NCBI GenBank assembly: GCA_020725525.1
Contig: DYEX01000009.1
Coordinates: forward strand, 1 to 57,548
Source of the DNA: Desulfovirgula sp.
GTDB lineage: Bacteria > Bacillota > Desulfotomaculia > Desulfotomaculales > Desulfovirgulaceae
Direction of reading: 5' to 3'
DNA: 57,548 nucleotides
The notes beneath the pieces were generated by a model. The model saw only the letters and a program-made list of their open reading frames with translations. It was not told the DNA's origin and made no database searches. The position numbers were made by a program, and so were the translations under genes. This document shows positions 16,606 through 23,725 of this stretch, piece after piece (positions within the stretch are counted from its first letter, which is position 1; every line of letters begins with the position of its first letter).

Positions 16606-18267
16606 TTGAAAGGTAAATTTAAAGTAGATTCTTTTCTTCATAACCTTGCCTCGTTATTCAATTGCCAGGTGGTCTGGTGGGATGCTGAACAAATTCGCGG
16701 AATTTTTGCACCTCTAAAAGTACCGGCTCCTTCATTGGACCACCTCAAGAGATTTCTCTCTTTTTCTCATCCTGTGGTTGTTACCAGGGGCCGACACTTC
16801 CTCTGCACTGGTTGTCCTGATGAACGGTTTTGCTCCTGGCATTATGAATTTTTTGTTCCCCTTGGACTTTGGGGTGAGGCAATGGGTGTTGGATGGCAGT
16901 TTGGGGAACCCGCGCCTTTTGCCGACAGCTCTTCCTGGCTCAAGCTTATGATAGATATAAGCAGTCTCCTGGCTTCCATCCTGCAACAGGAAAAAAGCCG
17001 GTCCCTGGGAGAGCTCTCGCGGCAAGCGGTGGAACTATGCGGTCAACTGCTGGGGGAAGGGCTTATACTTTTTGATGACCGGGGGGAAGTGATTTATCAA
17101 AACGAAATTGCTAACGAACTAAATCTTTACAGGCAGTTCAGGGAAGGGACCGACATAAATAAGCTGCTGCAGAACAGGAAAGAAACGGAGTTGCTTTTAA
17201 ATAATTCTTTACCTGTACGCTTTCGCCCGTTTTATTACGGTCGCGATTACCTGGGGGGAGCGGTATTTACCCGGCGGGAAAGGCGAGAGGTTAAAAACGG
17301 TGCTTTCGAGCCCCGAGAACAGGCAGGACTGCCGAAGGTGATTTGCAAAAACCCCAAACTCGTCAAGGCTATATCTATCGCCCGGCAAGTGGCACTTACT
17401 GATTCCACCATTCTGCTGCGGGGAGAAAGCGGTACGGGGAAGGAGATGTTCGCCCGGATCATCCACGAGAACAGTCCCAGAAAAAAGGGGCCGTTTATAG
17501 CTATTAACTGTGCAGCCATTCCCGAAAACCTGTTAGAAAGTGAGCTTTTCGGTTATGAAGAGGGATCCTTCACCGGCGCGCGCCGGGGAGGCAAGCCGGG
17601 TAAGATAGAACTGGCCCACAGGGGTACACTCTTCCTGGACGAGATTGGCGACATGCCACCGGCCCTTCAGGCCAAGCTGTTAAGGGTGCTTCAGGAGAAA
17701 AAGATTGAAAGGGTAGGAGGAACGAGGCCTGTTCCCATTGATGTCCGGATTATTGCTGCCACCCATCGCAATTTAGAAGAAATGATTGCCACCGGACAGT
17801 TCCGGGAGGACCTGTTTTACCGGTTAAGCGTAATTCCCATATATATTCCCCCGCTGCGGGAAAGACCGGAAGACATTGAACTATTGCTCTACTATTATGT
17901 AAAGAAATACTGCATCCTTCTTAACAAGGAGTTTAAAACCTTTACCTACGATGCCCTGCAGCTTTTGAAGACCTACCCCTGGCCGGGGAATATCCGGGAA
18001 CTGGAAAACACCGTGGAATACATTGTAACGGTAGATGATAAAGAAGAAATCGGAGTGGAAAGTTTACCCTTGCCCATCAGGAGATTCTACCCGCCCCGAT
18101 CTTCGTCTGAAAGGAAAAATATGCATACTGGCAGGGTCAGCCGCGAAGAGCTGGCCGAGCTTTTGGAACGTTTCGGGTATTCTACGGAAGGAAAGAGGGA
18201 GCTGGCCAGGTACCTGGGCATCAGCCTGGCGACCCTTTACCGGTGGCTTAAAAAATACAAGCTGTAA
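16606..18267 (+). CDS. Sigma-54-dependent transcriptional activator
   Basis: A bacterial enhancer-binding protein. The N-terminal sensor (1-130) contains a cysteine cluster C67-x2-C70-x5-C76 that could hold a metal or Fe-S centre. A PAS-like stretch follows (about 148-170, LILFDDRGEVIYQNE). The AAA+ domain has Walker A GESGTGKE (273-280), the sigma-54 contact loop as GSFTGA (320-325) and Walker B GTLFLDEIG (340-348). A Fis-type helix-turn-helix ends the protein. The TTG start has only a weak ribosome-binding site and is the least certain part. It is divergent from the permease operon and followed 12 bp later by DUF917 copy 2. It most likely activates the -24/-12 promoter at 16378-16394. Confidence 0.9.
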   Translation: MKGKFKVDSFLHNLASLFNCQVVWWDAEQIRGIFAPLKVPAPSLDHLKRFLSFSHPVVVTRGRHFLCTGCPDERFCSWHYEFFVPLGLWGEAMGVGWQFGEPAPFADSSSWLKLMIDISSLLASILQQEKSRSLGELSRQAVELCGQLLGEGLILFDDRGEVIYQNEIANELNLYRQFREGTDINKLLQNRKETELLLNNSLPVRFRPFYYGRDYLGGAVFTRRERREVKNGAFEPREQAGLPKVICKNPKLVKAISIARQVALTDSTILLRGESGTGKEMFARIIHENSPRKKGPFIAINCAAIPENLLESELFGYEEGSFTGARRGGKPGKIELAHRGTLFLDEIGDMPPALQAKLLRVLQEKKIERVGGTRPVPIDVRIIAATHRNLEEMIATGQFREDLFYRLSVIPIYIPPLRERPEDIELLLYYYVKKYCILLNKEFKTFTYDALQLLKTYPWPGNIRELENTVEYIVTVDDKEEIGVESLPLPIRRFYPPRSSSERKNMHTGRVSREELAELLERFGYSTEGKRELARYLGISLATLYRWLKKYKL

Positions 18268-18279
18268 GGGGTGCATGGA

Positions 18280-19380
18280 ATGCAAGCAATAGACGATAAA
18301 TGGATAGAACCCCTTCTGTACGGAGGCATTTTTCTCGGCTCTGGCGGCGGAGGAAAAACCAAAGTCATGGCTCTCCTTTTGCAGGAACTATTAGCTGATA
18401 AGGGCGCGGTCGGGCTGATTCAGGTCGAAGATCTCGAACCGGAAGGTGTGTACGCCGCTGTGGCCATAATGGGCTCCCCGGAACTGGCGGAAGAAAACCT
18501 TCCTGCCGGGCACGAAGGGGTTAGAGCCTTAGAACAGCTTAAAGGCTTAACGGGGAAAGAATTTCTGGCCCTGGTAACGGTGGAAGGTGCAGGTGTGAAC
18601 ATCCTGTATCCTCTCCTGGTTGCCAGGCGGACAGGGCTTCCCCTGGTGGATGCCGATGCCATGGGGCGTGCCTTTCCTGAATTGCAAATGACGACTTTTC
18701 ATTTTGCCCAGCTTACGGGTACTCCCCTGGTCCTTATCGACAGCCGCGGCCGGGAACATATTTTTTCTGAAGAAGATAATTTTTTGCTGGAGCTGAACAC
18801 CCGCCAGGTGGTGGGAGAAGGAGGCGGGGTTGGCTTTTTTGCCGGCTTTCCGACCACGGGCAGCGTACTCAGGAGAATACTTATTCCCAGGACCATCTCC
18901 TTTGCCGCCGAACTGGGCCAGGCCTTTATTAATCCCGGTTCTTACTCTCACCTGTTAGAACATCTAGTTGTGATTACCAAAAACTCGCTTTACGGCAGTG
19001 TAATTGAGCTTTTCATTGGGTTTGTCCAGGATATCGGCAAAATAGAAACCCTCAAGTGGCGTACCATCACCCTGAGGGGAAGCGGTCCCTATACGGACGA
19101 GGAGTTTAAAATCTTAATACAGAACGAAAACCTTATTGCTTACCGCAACAACCGGGTGGCAGCGATGGTGCCGGACCTGATCTCACTCATAGACCTGGAA
19201 ACGTTAAAGCCCATAAATAATAACGACGTAAGCCCGGGGATGGAAGTAGCGGTGATTGGCATGCCCGCACCCGCCCAGCTTAAAACCAAAAAAGCCCTCA
19301 ATGTAGTGGGGCCCCAATGTTTTGGCTATAAATCCGGATACGAACCGCTGGAAAAGCTGTATTTCTCCTATTACTATTAA
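18280..19380 (+). CDS. DUF917 family protein, copy 2 (diverged)
   Basis: A 366-residue paralog of the DUF917 protein at 13908-15002. The central block LVDADAMGRAFPELQM and the C-terminal GPQCFGYKSGY are kept, but the N-terminal GGGGDPYLG block has become GGGGKTKVM. I start at ATG 18280, with AAGGGG 9 bases upstream; GTG 18271 sits directly against that sequence and is unlikely. It follows the activator by 12 bp and precedes the degenerate HyuA-like gene, so the three form one transcript. A sensing or regulatory role beside the activator is possible but is inference. Confidence 0.85.
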   Translation: MQAIDDKWIEPLLYGGIFLGSGGGGKTKVMALLLQELLADKGAVGLIQVEDLEPEGVYAAVAIMGSPELAEENLPAGHEGVRALEQLKGLTGKEFLALVTVEGAGVNILYPLLVARRTGLPLVDADAMGRAFPELQMTTFHFAQLTGTPLVLIDSRGREHIFSEEDNFLLELNTRQVVGEGGGVGFFAGFPTTGSVLRRILIPRTISFAAELGQAFINPGSYSHLLEHLVVITKNSLYGSVIELFIGFVQDIGKIETLKWRTITLRGSGPYTDEEFKILIQNENLIAYRNNRVAAMVPDLISLIDLETLKPINNNDVSPGMEVAVIGMPAPAQLKTKKALNVVGPQCFGYKSGYEPLEKLYFSYYY

Positions 19381-19402
19381 TTATCCCGCATTAATTATCC
19401 CG
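19376..19402 (+). repeat. 13-bp direct repeat at the end of DUF917 copy 2
   Basis: ATTAATTATCCCG occurs twice with one base between, and the first copy contains the stop codon TAA. It looks like a local slippage duplication. Confidence 0.8.
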
Positions 19403-19422
19403 ACCAGGCGTGGTGTTAAACA

Positions 19423-20703
19423 GTGAAGGGAAATCTTGTCCTGATTTTTCAAGGAAAAGAATTAAACCTGCTTTTTGGCCGGGAAGGAATTGTGCTGGCA
19501 GAAGAAAAATGTCCCGGTGCGGTCCATCCCGAAAACCTGAAGAATTTCCTGTGTAATAACGGAATAATTCCTGCGGGTGTTGAAAGGGTGCTTGTTGTAG
19601 CCGACCTGACGGTCCTGCTCTCCAGGACAGAAAGTCCTTTAGGGTATTTCCGCCTATCTTCCACTCCTATCGAACTGTCGCCGGTAAGTGAGTTGCTAAA
19701 GAGAAAAAATTTAAAACTCTACAGCTTTCACTTACCTTTACCGGGCCAACCCGGATATCGCTCTCAACTGGAAAGAGCCCTGGCGGATCTGGCGGAGCTT
19801 CCGGTTAAGAGCATTGCCGTAAACTCCGCCTTTTCTCCCATCGATTCCAGCCCTGAGCAGAAACTGATAGAGGCGGCGGAAAAACTTTTTCCGGGCAGAT
19901 TTTCCTTTTATCCTTCATACCATTACAATGTTTTAAACTTTCTCTTAAGGGAAAATGCGCTTTTGATCAATACCTTTCTTTTGGAAAGCGTGAAATCTTT
20001 CCGGTCCTGGTTGGAAAACTTGCTCACCTGTTCCGGCATACCAGCTCCTGTTTATTTTTTGAAAGGTGATGGTACCTTGACCAGCTGCCGCGTGGCAACT
20101 ACTTTTCCCCTGTTGACCTGGCAGGCCGGTGTTTCTTCCTACCTGCTGGGGAGCAGCTGGTGGCTCGGCCAGGGTGAAACCTTTGTTGTTCTCCCCGATA
20201 AGAAGGGGGTAAGATTGAGTATTACAGAACGTTATCTACCCAAATTAGCGACGGGCTTTACGCATTTTTATGGGGTGGAACTTGCCGGTAGCTATCCTTA
20301 CGTAATTTATTTTAAAGAAAAACCGGGCCCCCATAAATGGGAAGAAACCCTCGATGCCTTGAACCCTTTCCCGGGTCCCCTTCCCCTGGTGTGCTTTGCA
20401 CCGCCTGCAGAGATTCCCCGGGTATTCCGGTACCCGGTTTTGCTGCCACCCGCAGGCCTCACTTTACAGGGGGCGGGGGTGCTTGTTGCACCCTACGGGA
20501 TAGAAATAGAGAAGGTTTTATTCTTTTCCCATCACCGCCGAATTCAGGTGGAAAAGCAGGAACTTTGGGATATGGCCCTCTGGCAACTGAGGGAAGATGG
20601 AGTGGAGCTTAAGGAAATCAGCCATCAATTTGAAGAAATCCCCTTAAGGTACCTGCCGCAAAATGCCTGCAGGTTAAGGCTAAAAGTTTTGGGGAGGCTT
20701 TAA
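19423..20703 (+). CDS. HyuA-like protein lacking ATP-binding motifs (probable pseudoenzyme)
   Basis: A 426-residue protein that aligns by eye with the HyuA-type protein at 12355-13911: NSAFSPID matches TSVFSPIS, LLRENALLINTFLLESV matches LERENATILNAALAEVA, KGDGTLTS matches NDGTLMS, and IPLRYLPQNACRLRLK matches VPLAYLPGNATRIRVK. The two DVGGT phosphate motifs are gone: the N-terminus is shortened to NLVLIFQGKELN, and the second motif is replaced by VVLPDKKGVRL (about 255-265). The reading frame is intact, so it is a maintained gene rather than debris. The GTG start has a weak ribosome-binding site. It is the last gene of the activator operon. Confidence 0.78.
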   Translation: MKGNLVLIFQGKELNLLFGREGIVLAEEKCPGAVHPENLKNFLCNNGIIPAGVERVLVVADLTVLLSRTESPLGYFRLSSTPIELSPVSELLKRKNLKLYSFHLPLPGQPGYRSQLERALADLAELPVKSIAVNSAFSPIDSSPEQKLIEAAEKLFPGRFSFYPSYHYNVLNFLLRENALLINTFLLESVKSFRSWLENLLTCSGIPAPVYFLKGDGTLTSCRVATTFPLLTWQAGVSSYLLGSSWWLGQGETFVVLPDKKGVRLSITERYLPKLATGFTHFYGVELAGSYPYVIYFKEKPGPHKWEETLDALNPFPGPLPLVCFAPPAEIPRVFRYPVLLPPAGLTLQGAGVLVAPYGIEIEKVLFFSHHRRIQVEKQELWDMALWQLREDGVELKEISHQFEEIPLRYLPQNACRLRLKVLGRL

Positions 20704-20777
20704 GCCGCCGCCCTCCAGGCTGCCGGATAGTCCGGCCAACCGTACAGTTTTTCCAGGAGCAGGGAGAAACGGGCGCT

Positions 20778-21374
20778 TCATTTTTTAGAAACATAAGCGC
20801 TATCCTGCAGATAAAAACGCAGGGGCAATGCAGCCCCTTCTTTGATCCCGATGCGGGTGGTGGTGACCACCGGGAGAGGTTTCCCCTCCCCCCGGCAGAG
20901 GAAAAGCGGGCCTTTAGTTAAATCGCAACCGTTGTGCTCCCGGGTGATGCCCATGGCCTGCACCAGGCGGGCCGGCCCGCTGCACAACTCGGCCAGTTTT
21001 TCCCGCCCCCGCCTGGCCCGCATGAGCTGAATACCGGCCACCGGCTCCAGTGCCCTGATCAGCACCGCCTCCCCCACCCCTTCTTCCCGGGTGACCACGT
21101 TAAAGCAGTAGTGCATGCCGTAAATAAAATACACGTAGGCATGGCCGGGTGGACCGAACATCACCCGGTTGCGGGGGGTCATACCCCGGGAGGCGTGACA
21201 GGCAGGATCCCCCTGCAAATAGGCCTCCGTTTCCACAATCAGGCCGGCCGTCAAGCCTTCGCCGCTGTCATGAACCAGGTAGTGCCCGATTAACTCCCGG
21301 GCCACCAGAACGGTATCCCGCTCGTAAAAGGAGCGGGGCAGGACCAGTGAGAAATCGATTGTCTTTTCCCCCAT
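20778..21374 (-). CDS. DNA-3-methyladenine glycosylase (AAG/MPG family)
   Basis: A base-excision repair glycosylase that removes alkylated purines. Typical motifs are visible: [26 protein letters not shown] with the catalytic Glu in ETEAY, and [18 protein letters not shown]. At 198 residues it is the normal bacterial length. The ATG lies 1 bp after the polX stop, so the two are probably co-transcribed with polX first. Confidence 0.93.
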   Translation of the reverse strand: MGEKTIDFSLVLPRSFYERDTVLVARELIGHYLVHDSGEGLTAGLIVETEAYLQGDPACHASRGMTPRNRVMFGPPGHAYVYFIYGMHYCFNVVTREEGVGEAVLIRALEPVAGIQLMRARRGREKLAELCSGPARLVQAMGITREHNGCDLTKGPLFLCRGEGKPLPVVTTTRIGIKEGAALPLRFYLQDSAYVSKK

Positions 21375-21375
21375 A

Positions 21376-23157
21376 CTACCCCCTACTGCTTCCCAAAAGT
21401 TTTAATAAATCCGGCAGGTCCAGGGTGTTCACCACGTCCTCCGGACCCAGCCAGGCCCGGCGGGCCACGGCCACCCCGTAGGGCATCTCATCCAGGCGCC
21501 TTAAATCGTGGGCATCGGTATTCACGGCCAGCTTTATACCGTAGTCCCGGGCCAGGCGGGCATAGTGCTCGTTGAGGTCCAGGCGGTCGGGAGAAGAGTT
21601 GATTTCCAGGATCTTTCCGTATTTTGCCGCCGCTTCCAGGACCCTTTCCATGTCCAGGGCATAGGCTTCCCGTTCACCCAAAAGGCGGCCGGTGGGGTGC
21701 CCGATAATATCCACGTGCTCATTTTCGATGGCCTGCAGGACCCGGCTGGTGAGGGTCTCTTTATCCTGGCGAAAGCCGCTGTGCACCGAGGCCACCACCA
21801 CGTCAATTTCGGCCAGCACTTCGTCGGGAAAGTCAAGACCACCCCTGGCCAGAATGTCCACTTCAATCCCCGTGAGGATGCGAAAGTCCTTCTCCTTTTC
21901 GTTCAGTTCCTCTATCAGGCGGTGCTGTTCCTGCAGGCGCTCCAGGGACAGGCCCCGGGCAACGGTGAGGGAACGGGAGTGGTCGGTAATGGCCACGTAA
22001 CGGTAACCCTTCTCCTTTGCCCGCTGCACCATCTGGAGGATGGAATTGGCCCCATCGCTCCAATCGGTGTGCACGTGCAGGTCGCCCTTTACGTCTTTAA
22101 CCTCTAAAAGCCGGGGCGGAACCCCTCCGGCAGCCAGTTCCACCTCTCCCCGGCCTTCCCGCAATTCAGGAGGCACGGGCCACAAGCCCAGGCGGCGGTA
22201 GATGTACTCTTCCTCCCACGGCAGGGGTGCCCCGGGAACCGGAGGAACGGGGGCGGGTGCGTCTTCAAGGGCGGACTCATCATTGCCCGAAGGAAAGTCT
22301 TCACCAGCCATTCCCCGCACATCCAGATGACAGCCCCTTTTTTCGGCCAGGGCCTGTAACTGGCGCCAGTGTCCGGCGCTTCCCGTAGCCCACAACAGGG
22401 CAGCCCCGTAAGCCGGCAGGCCAACCACCCGCAGCTCCACCGGCACCCCCCACCAGGTCTGTACCCGCATCCTGTCCTTTTCCCGCACCAGCACTTCCCT
22501 TACCCGGCGGTATCCCACCAGGGCGTTAAACAACGGCTCCGGGTCTTCCGCCGCGGCCACCAGCAGGATTTCATCAACCGTTTCCTGCCAGCGCCGGATC
22601 CCGCCCGCCACCCCTACTTTATGCACACCAGGAGCATCCTGAATGCAGGAAGCCAGTTCAACGGCTATTTCCCGGGCCAAAGGCAAAAGGATGCGCCCCT
22701 GCCGGCTGCGCACCAGCTCGATGCTGCGCAGGATTTCCTGTTCGGTTTTGACCCCCATTCCTCTAAGCGCCCGCACTTTTTTCTCCCGGGCCGCCTCTTC
22801 CAGCTCAGCCAGGGAGGTGATGCCCAGCTGTTCGTGTAAAAACCGCGCCCGTTTCGGTCCAATGCCCGGCAGGGCCATCACTTCCAGAATTCCCGGAGGC
22901 CATTTCCGGCGGAGCTCCTGCAGTTTTTTCATCTCACCGGTGGTAATTAATTCACCAATTTTGGCCAGGATGTTTTTGCCGATCCCCGGAACCCTGGCCA
23001 GGGTACCCCGCCGGTACAGCTCCACAACCGGTTCTTCAAGGCCGGCAATCGCTTTGGCCGCCCGGCGGTAGGCCCGGATTTTGAAAAAATCCTCGCCCTC
23101 AAATTCCAGAAGATCTGCCAGCTCCTGGAAGGCCCAGGAGATCTCCATGTTCTGCAT
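21376..23157 (-). CDS. polX: PolX-type protein with degenerate polymerase site and intact PHP domain
   Basis: A family X DNA polymerase/3'-5' exonuclease homolog of 593 residues. Helix-hairpin-helix regions are at about 50-65 and 95-108. In the palm, family members have GS-x-x-RR followed by D-x-D and later a third Asp; here the region reads [17 protein letters not shown] (184-200), so D-x-D is E196-I-L198, and the third Asp is Glu241 in GVPVELRVV. Polymerase activity is therefore doubtful. The C-terminal PHP domain (about 358-570) looks intact: [30 protein letters not shown] and NTDAHD. The ATG has AAGGAG 9 bases upstream. It lies between zapA and the glycosylase. Confidence 0.88.
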   Translation of the reverse strand: MQNMEISWAFQELADLLEFEGEDFFKIRAYRRAAKAIAGLEEPVVELYRRGTLARVPGIGKNILAKIGELITTGEMKKLQELRRKWPPGILEVMALPGIGPKRARFLHEQLGITSLAELEEAAREKKVRALRGMGVKTEQEILRSIELVRSRQGRILLPLAREIAVELASCIQDAPGVHKVGVAGGIRRWQETVDEILLVAAAEDPEPLFNALVGYRRVREVLVREKDRMRVQTWWGVPVELRVVGLPAYGAALLWATGSAGHWRQLQALAEKRGCHLDVRGMAGEDFPSGNDESALEDAPAPVPPVPGAPLPWEEEYIYRRLGLWPVPPELREGRGEVELAAGGVPPRLLEVKDVKGDLHVHTDWSDGANSILQMVQRAKEKGYRYVAITDHSRSLTVARGLSLERLQEQHRLIEELNEKEKDFRILTGIEVDILARGGLDFPDEVLAEIDVVVASVHSGFRQDKETLTSRVLQAIENEHVDIIGHPTGRLLGEREAYALDMERVLEAAAKYGKILEINSSPDRLDLNEHYARLARDYGIKLAVNTDAHDLRRLDEMPYGVAVARRAWLGPEDVVNTLDLPDLLKLLGSSRG

Positions 23158-23260
23158 GGTCCTTGACTCCTTAGAAAACTTAAGCTATCCGTTCCGACAT
23201 ATTTACCATACCAGGAAATTTTCCTTTCGGCAAACCGTAAGATGCCCATGACGATAAGTA

Positions 23261-23292
23261 AAACAAAAACCCGCCGACGCAACAGGGCGGGT
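23261..23292 (-). terminator. Rho-independent terminator after zapA
   Basis: Minus-strand ACCCGCC pairs with GGCGGGT around a 10-base loop and is followed by TTTTGTTTT. It separates zapA from polX. Confidence 0.88.
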
Positions 23293-23300
23293 AACAGAAA

Positions 23301-23564
23301 CTATTTCGCTTTTCTGTCCATCTCCAAAAGTTCGGCCAGTTCGTCGTATTCCTTCTGCAGTTTCATCAGTTCATCGGCGATATTCAGGGCAGTGAGCAGT
23401 GCCGCTTTGGACAACCCTAAACGAGGGTTGCGGGTTACTACCTGGCGTATTTTCTTGTTAACATACTGGGCCAGCATCCGCAGATATTCCTCCGGTTCAT
23501 CGCCCTTTAAAACATAGTATTCGCCAAAAATCTCCACCTCGACCCGGGTTTCCTGCTTGCCCAT
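23301..23564 (-). CDS. zapA: Cell division protein ZapA
   Basis: A small 87-residue protein with the ZapA pattern: a short beta/alpha head (VEVEIFGEYYVLKGD) and a C-terminal coiled coil (KLQKEYDELAELLEMD). ZapA binds FtsZ and promotes bundling of the Z-ring at midcell. Placement downstream of pheT is the usual Firmicute arrangement (pheST-zapA-polX-mutS2), here with polX next and mutS2 elsewhere. GGGGGAACGGCT precedes the ATG, a modest ribosome-binding site. Confidence 0.9.
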   Translation of the reverse strand: MGKQETRVEVEIFGEYYVLKGDEPEEYLRMLAQYVNKKIRQVVTRNPRLGLSKAALLTALNIADELMKLQKEYDELAELLEMDRKAK

Positions 23565-23628
23565 AGCCGTTCCCCCTGGTTTTCAAATTCTTACCCCTTT
23601 CGGCGTTGACCGGGGAAACTCCTGCCGG

Positions 23629-23650
23629 CACGACAATTTTTTCTGTCGTG
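23629..23650. repeat. Hairpin between pheT and zapA
   Basis: CACGACA pairs with TGTCGTG around an 8-base AT-rich loop. There is no T-run after it on either strand, so it is more likely an RNA-processing or stability element than a terminator. Confidence 0.4.
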
Positions 23651-23701
23651 AATACCTGATCTGCCCGGCTCAGTGTCGCTCGCTTCCGTGCAAAACGGCA
23701 G

Positions 23702-23718
23702 TGACGCTGAAAGCGTCA
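23702..23718. repeat. Hairpin just after pheT
   Basis: TGACGCT and AGCGTCA form a perfect 7-bp stem with a 3-base loop, 8 bp after the pheT stop codon on the minus strand. No T-run follows. It could stabilise the pheST message 3' end. Confidence 0.4.
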
Positions 23719-23725
23719 TGGGTGT

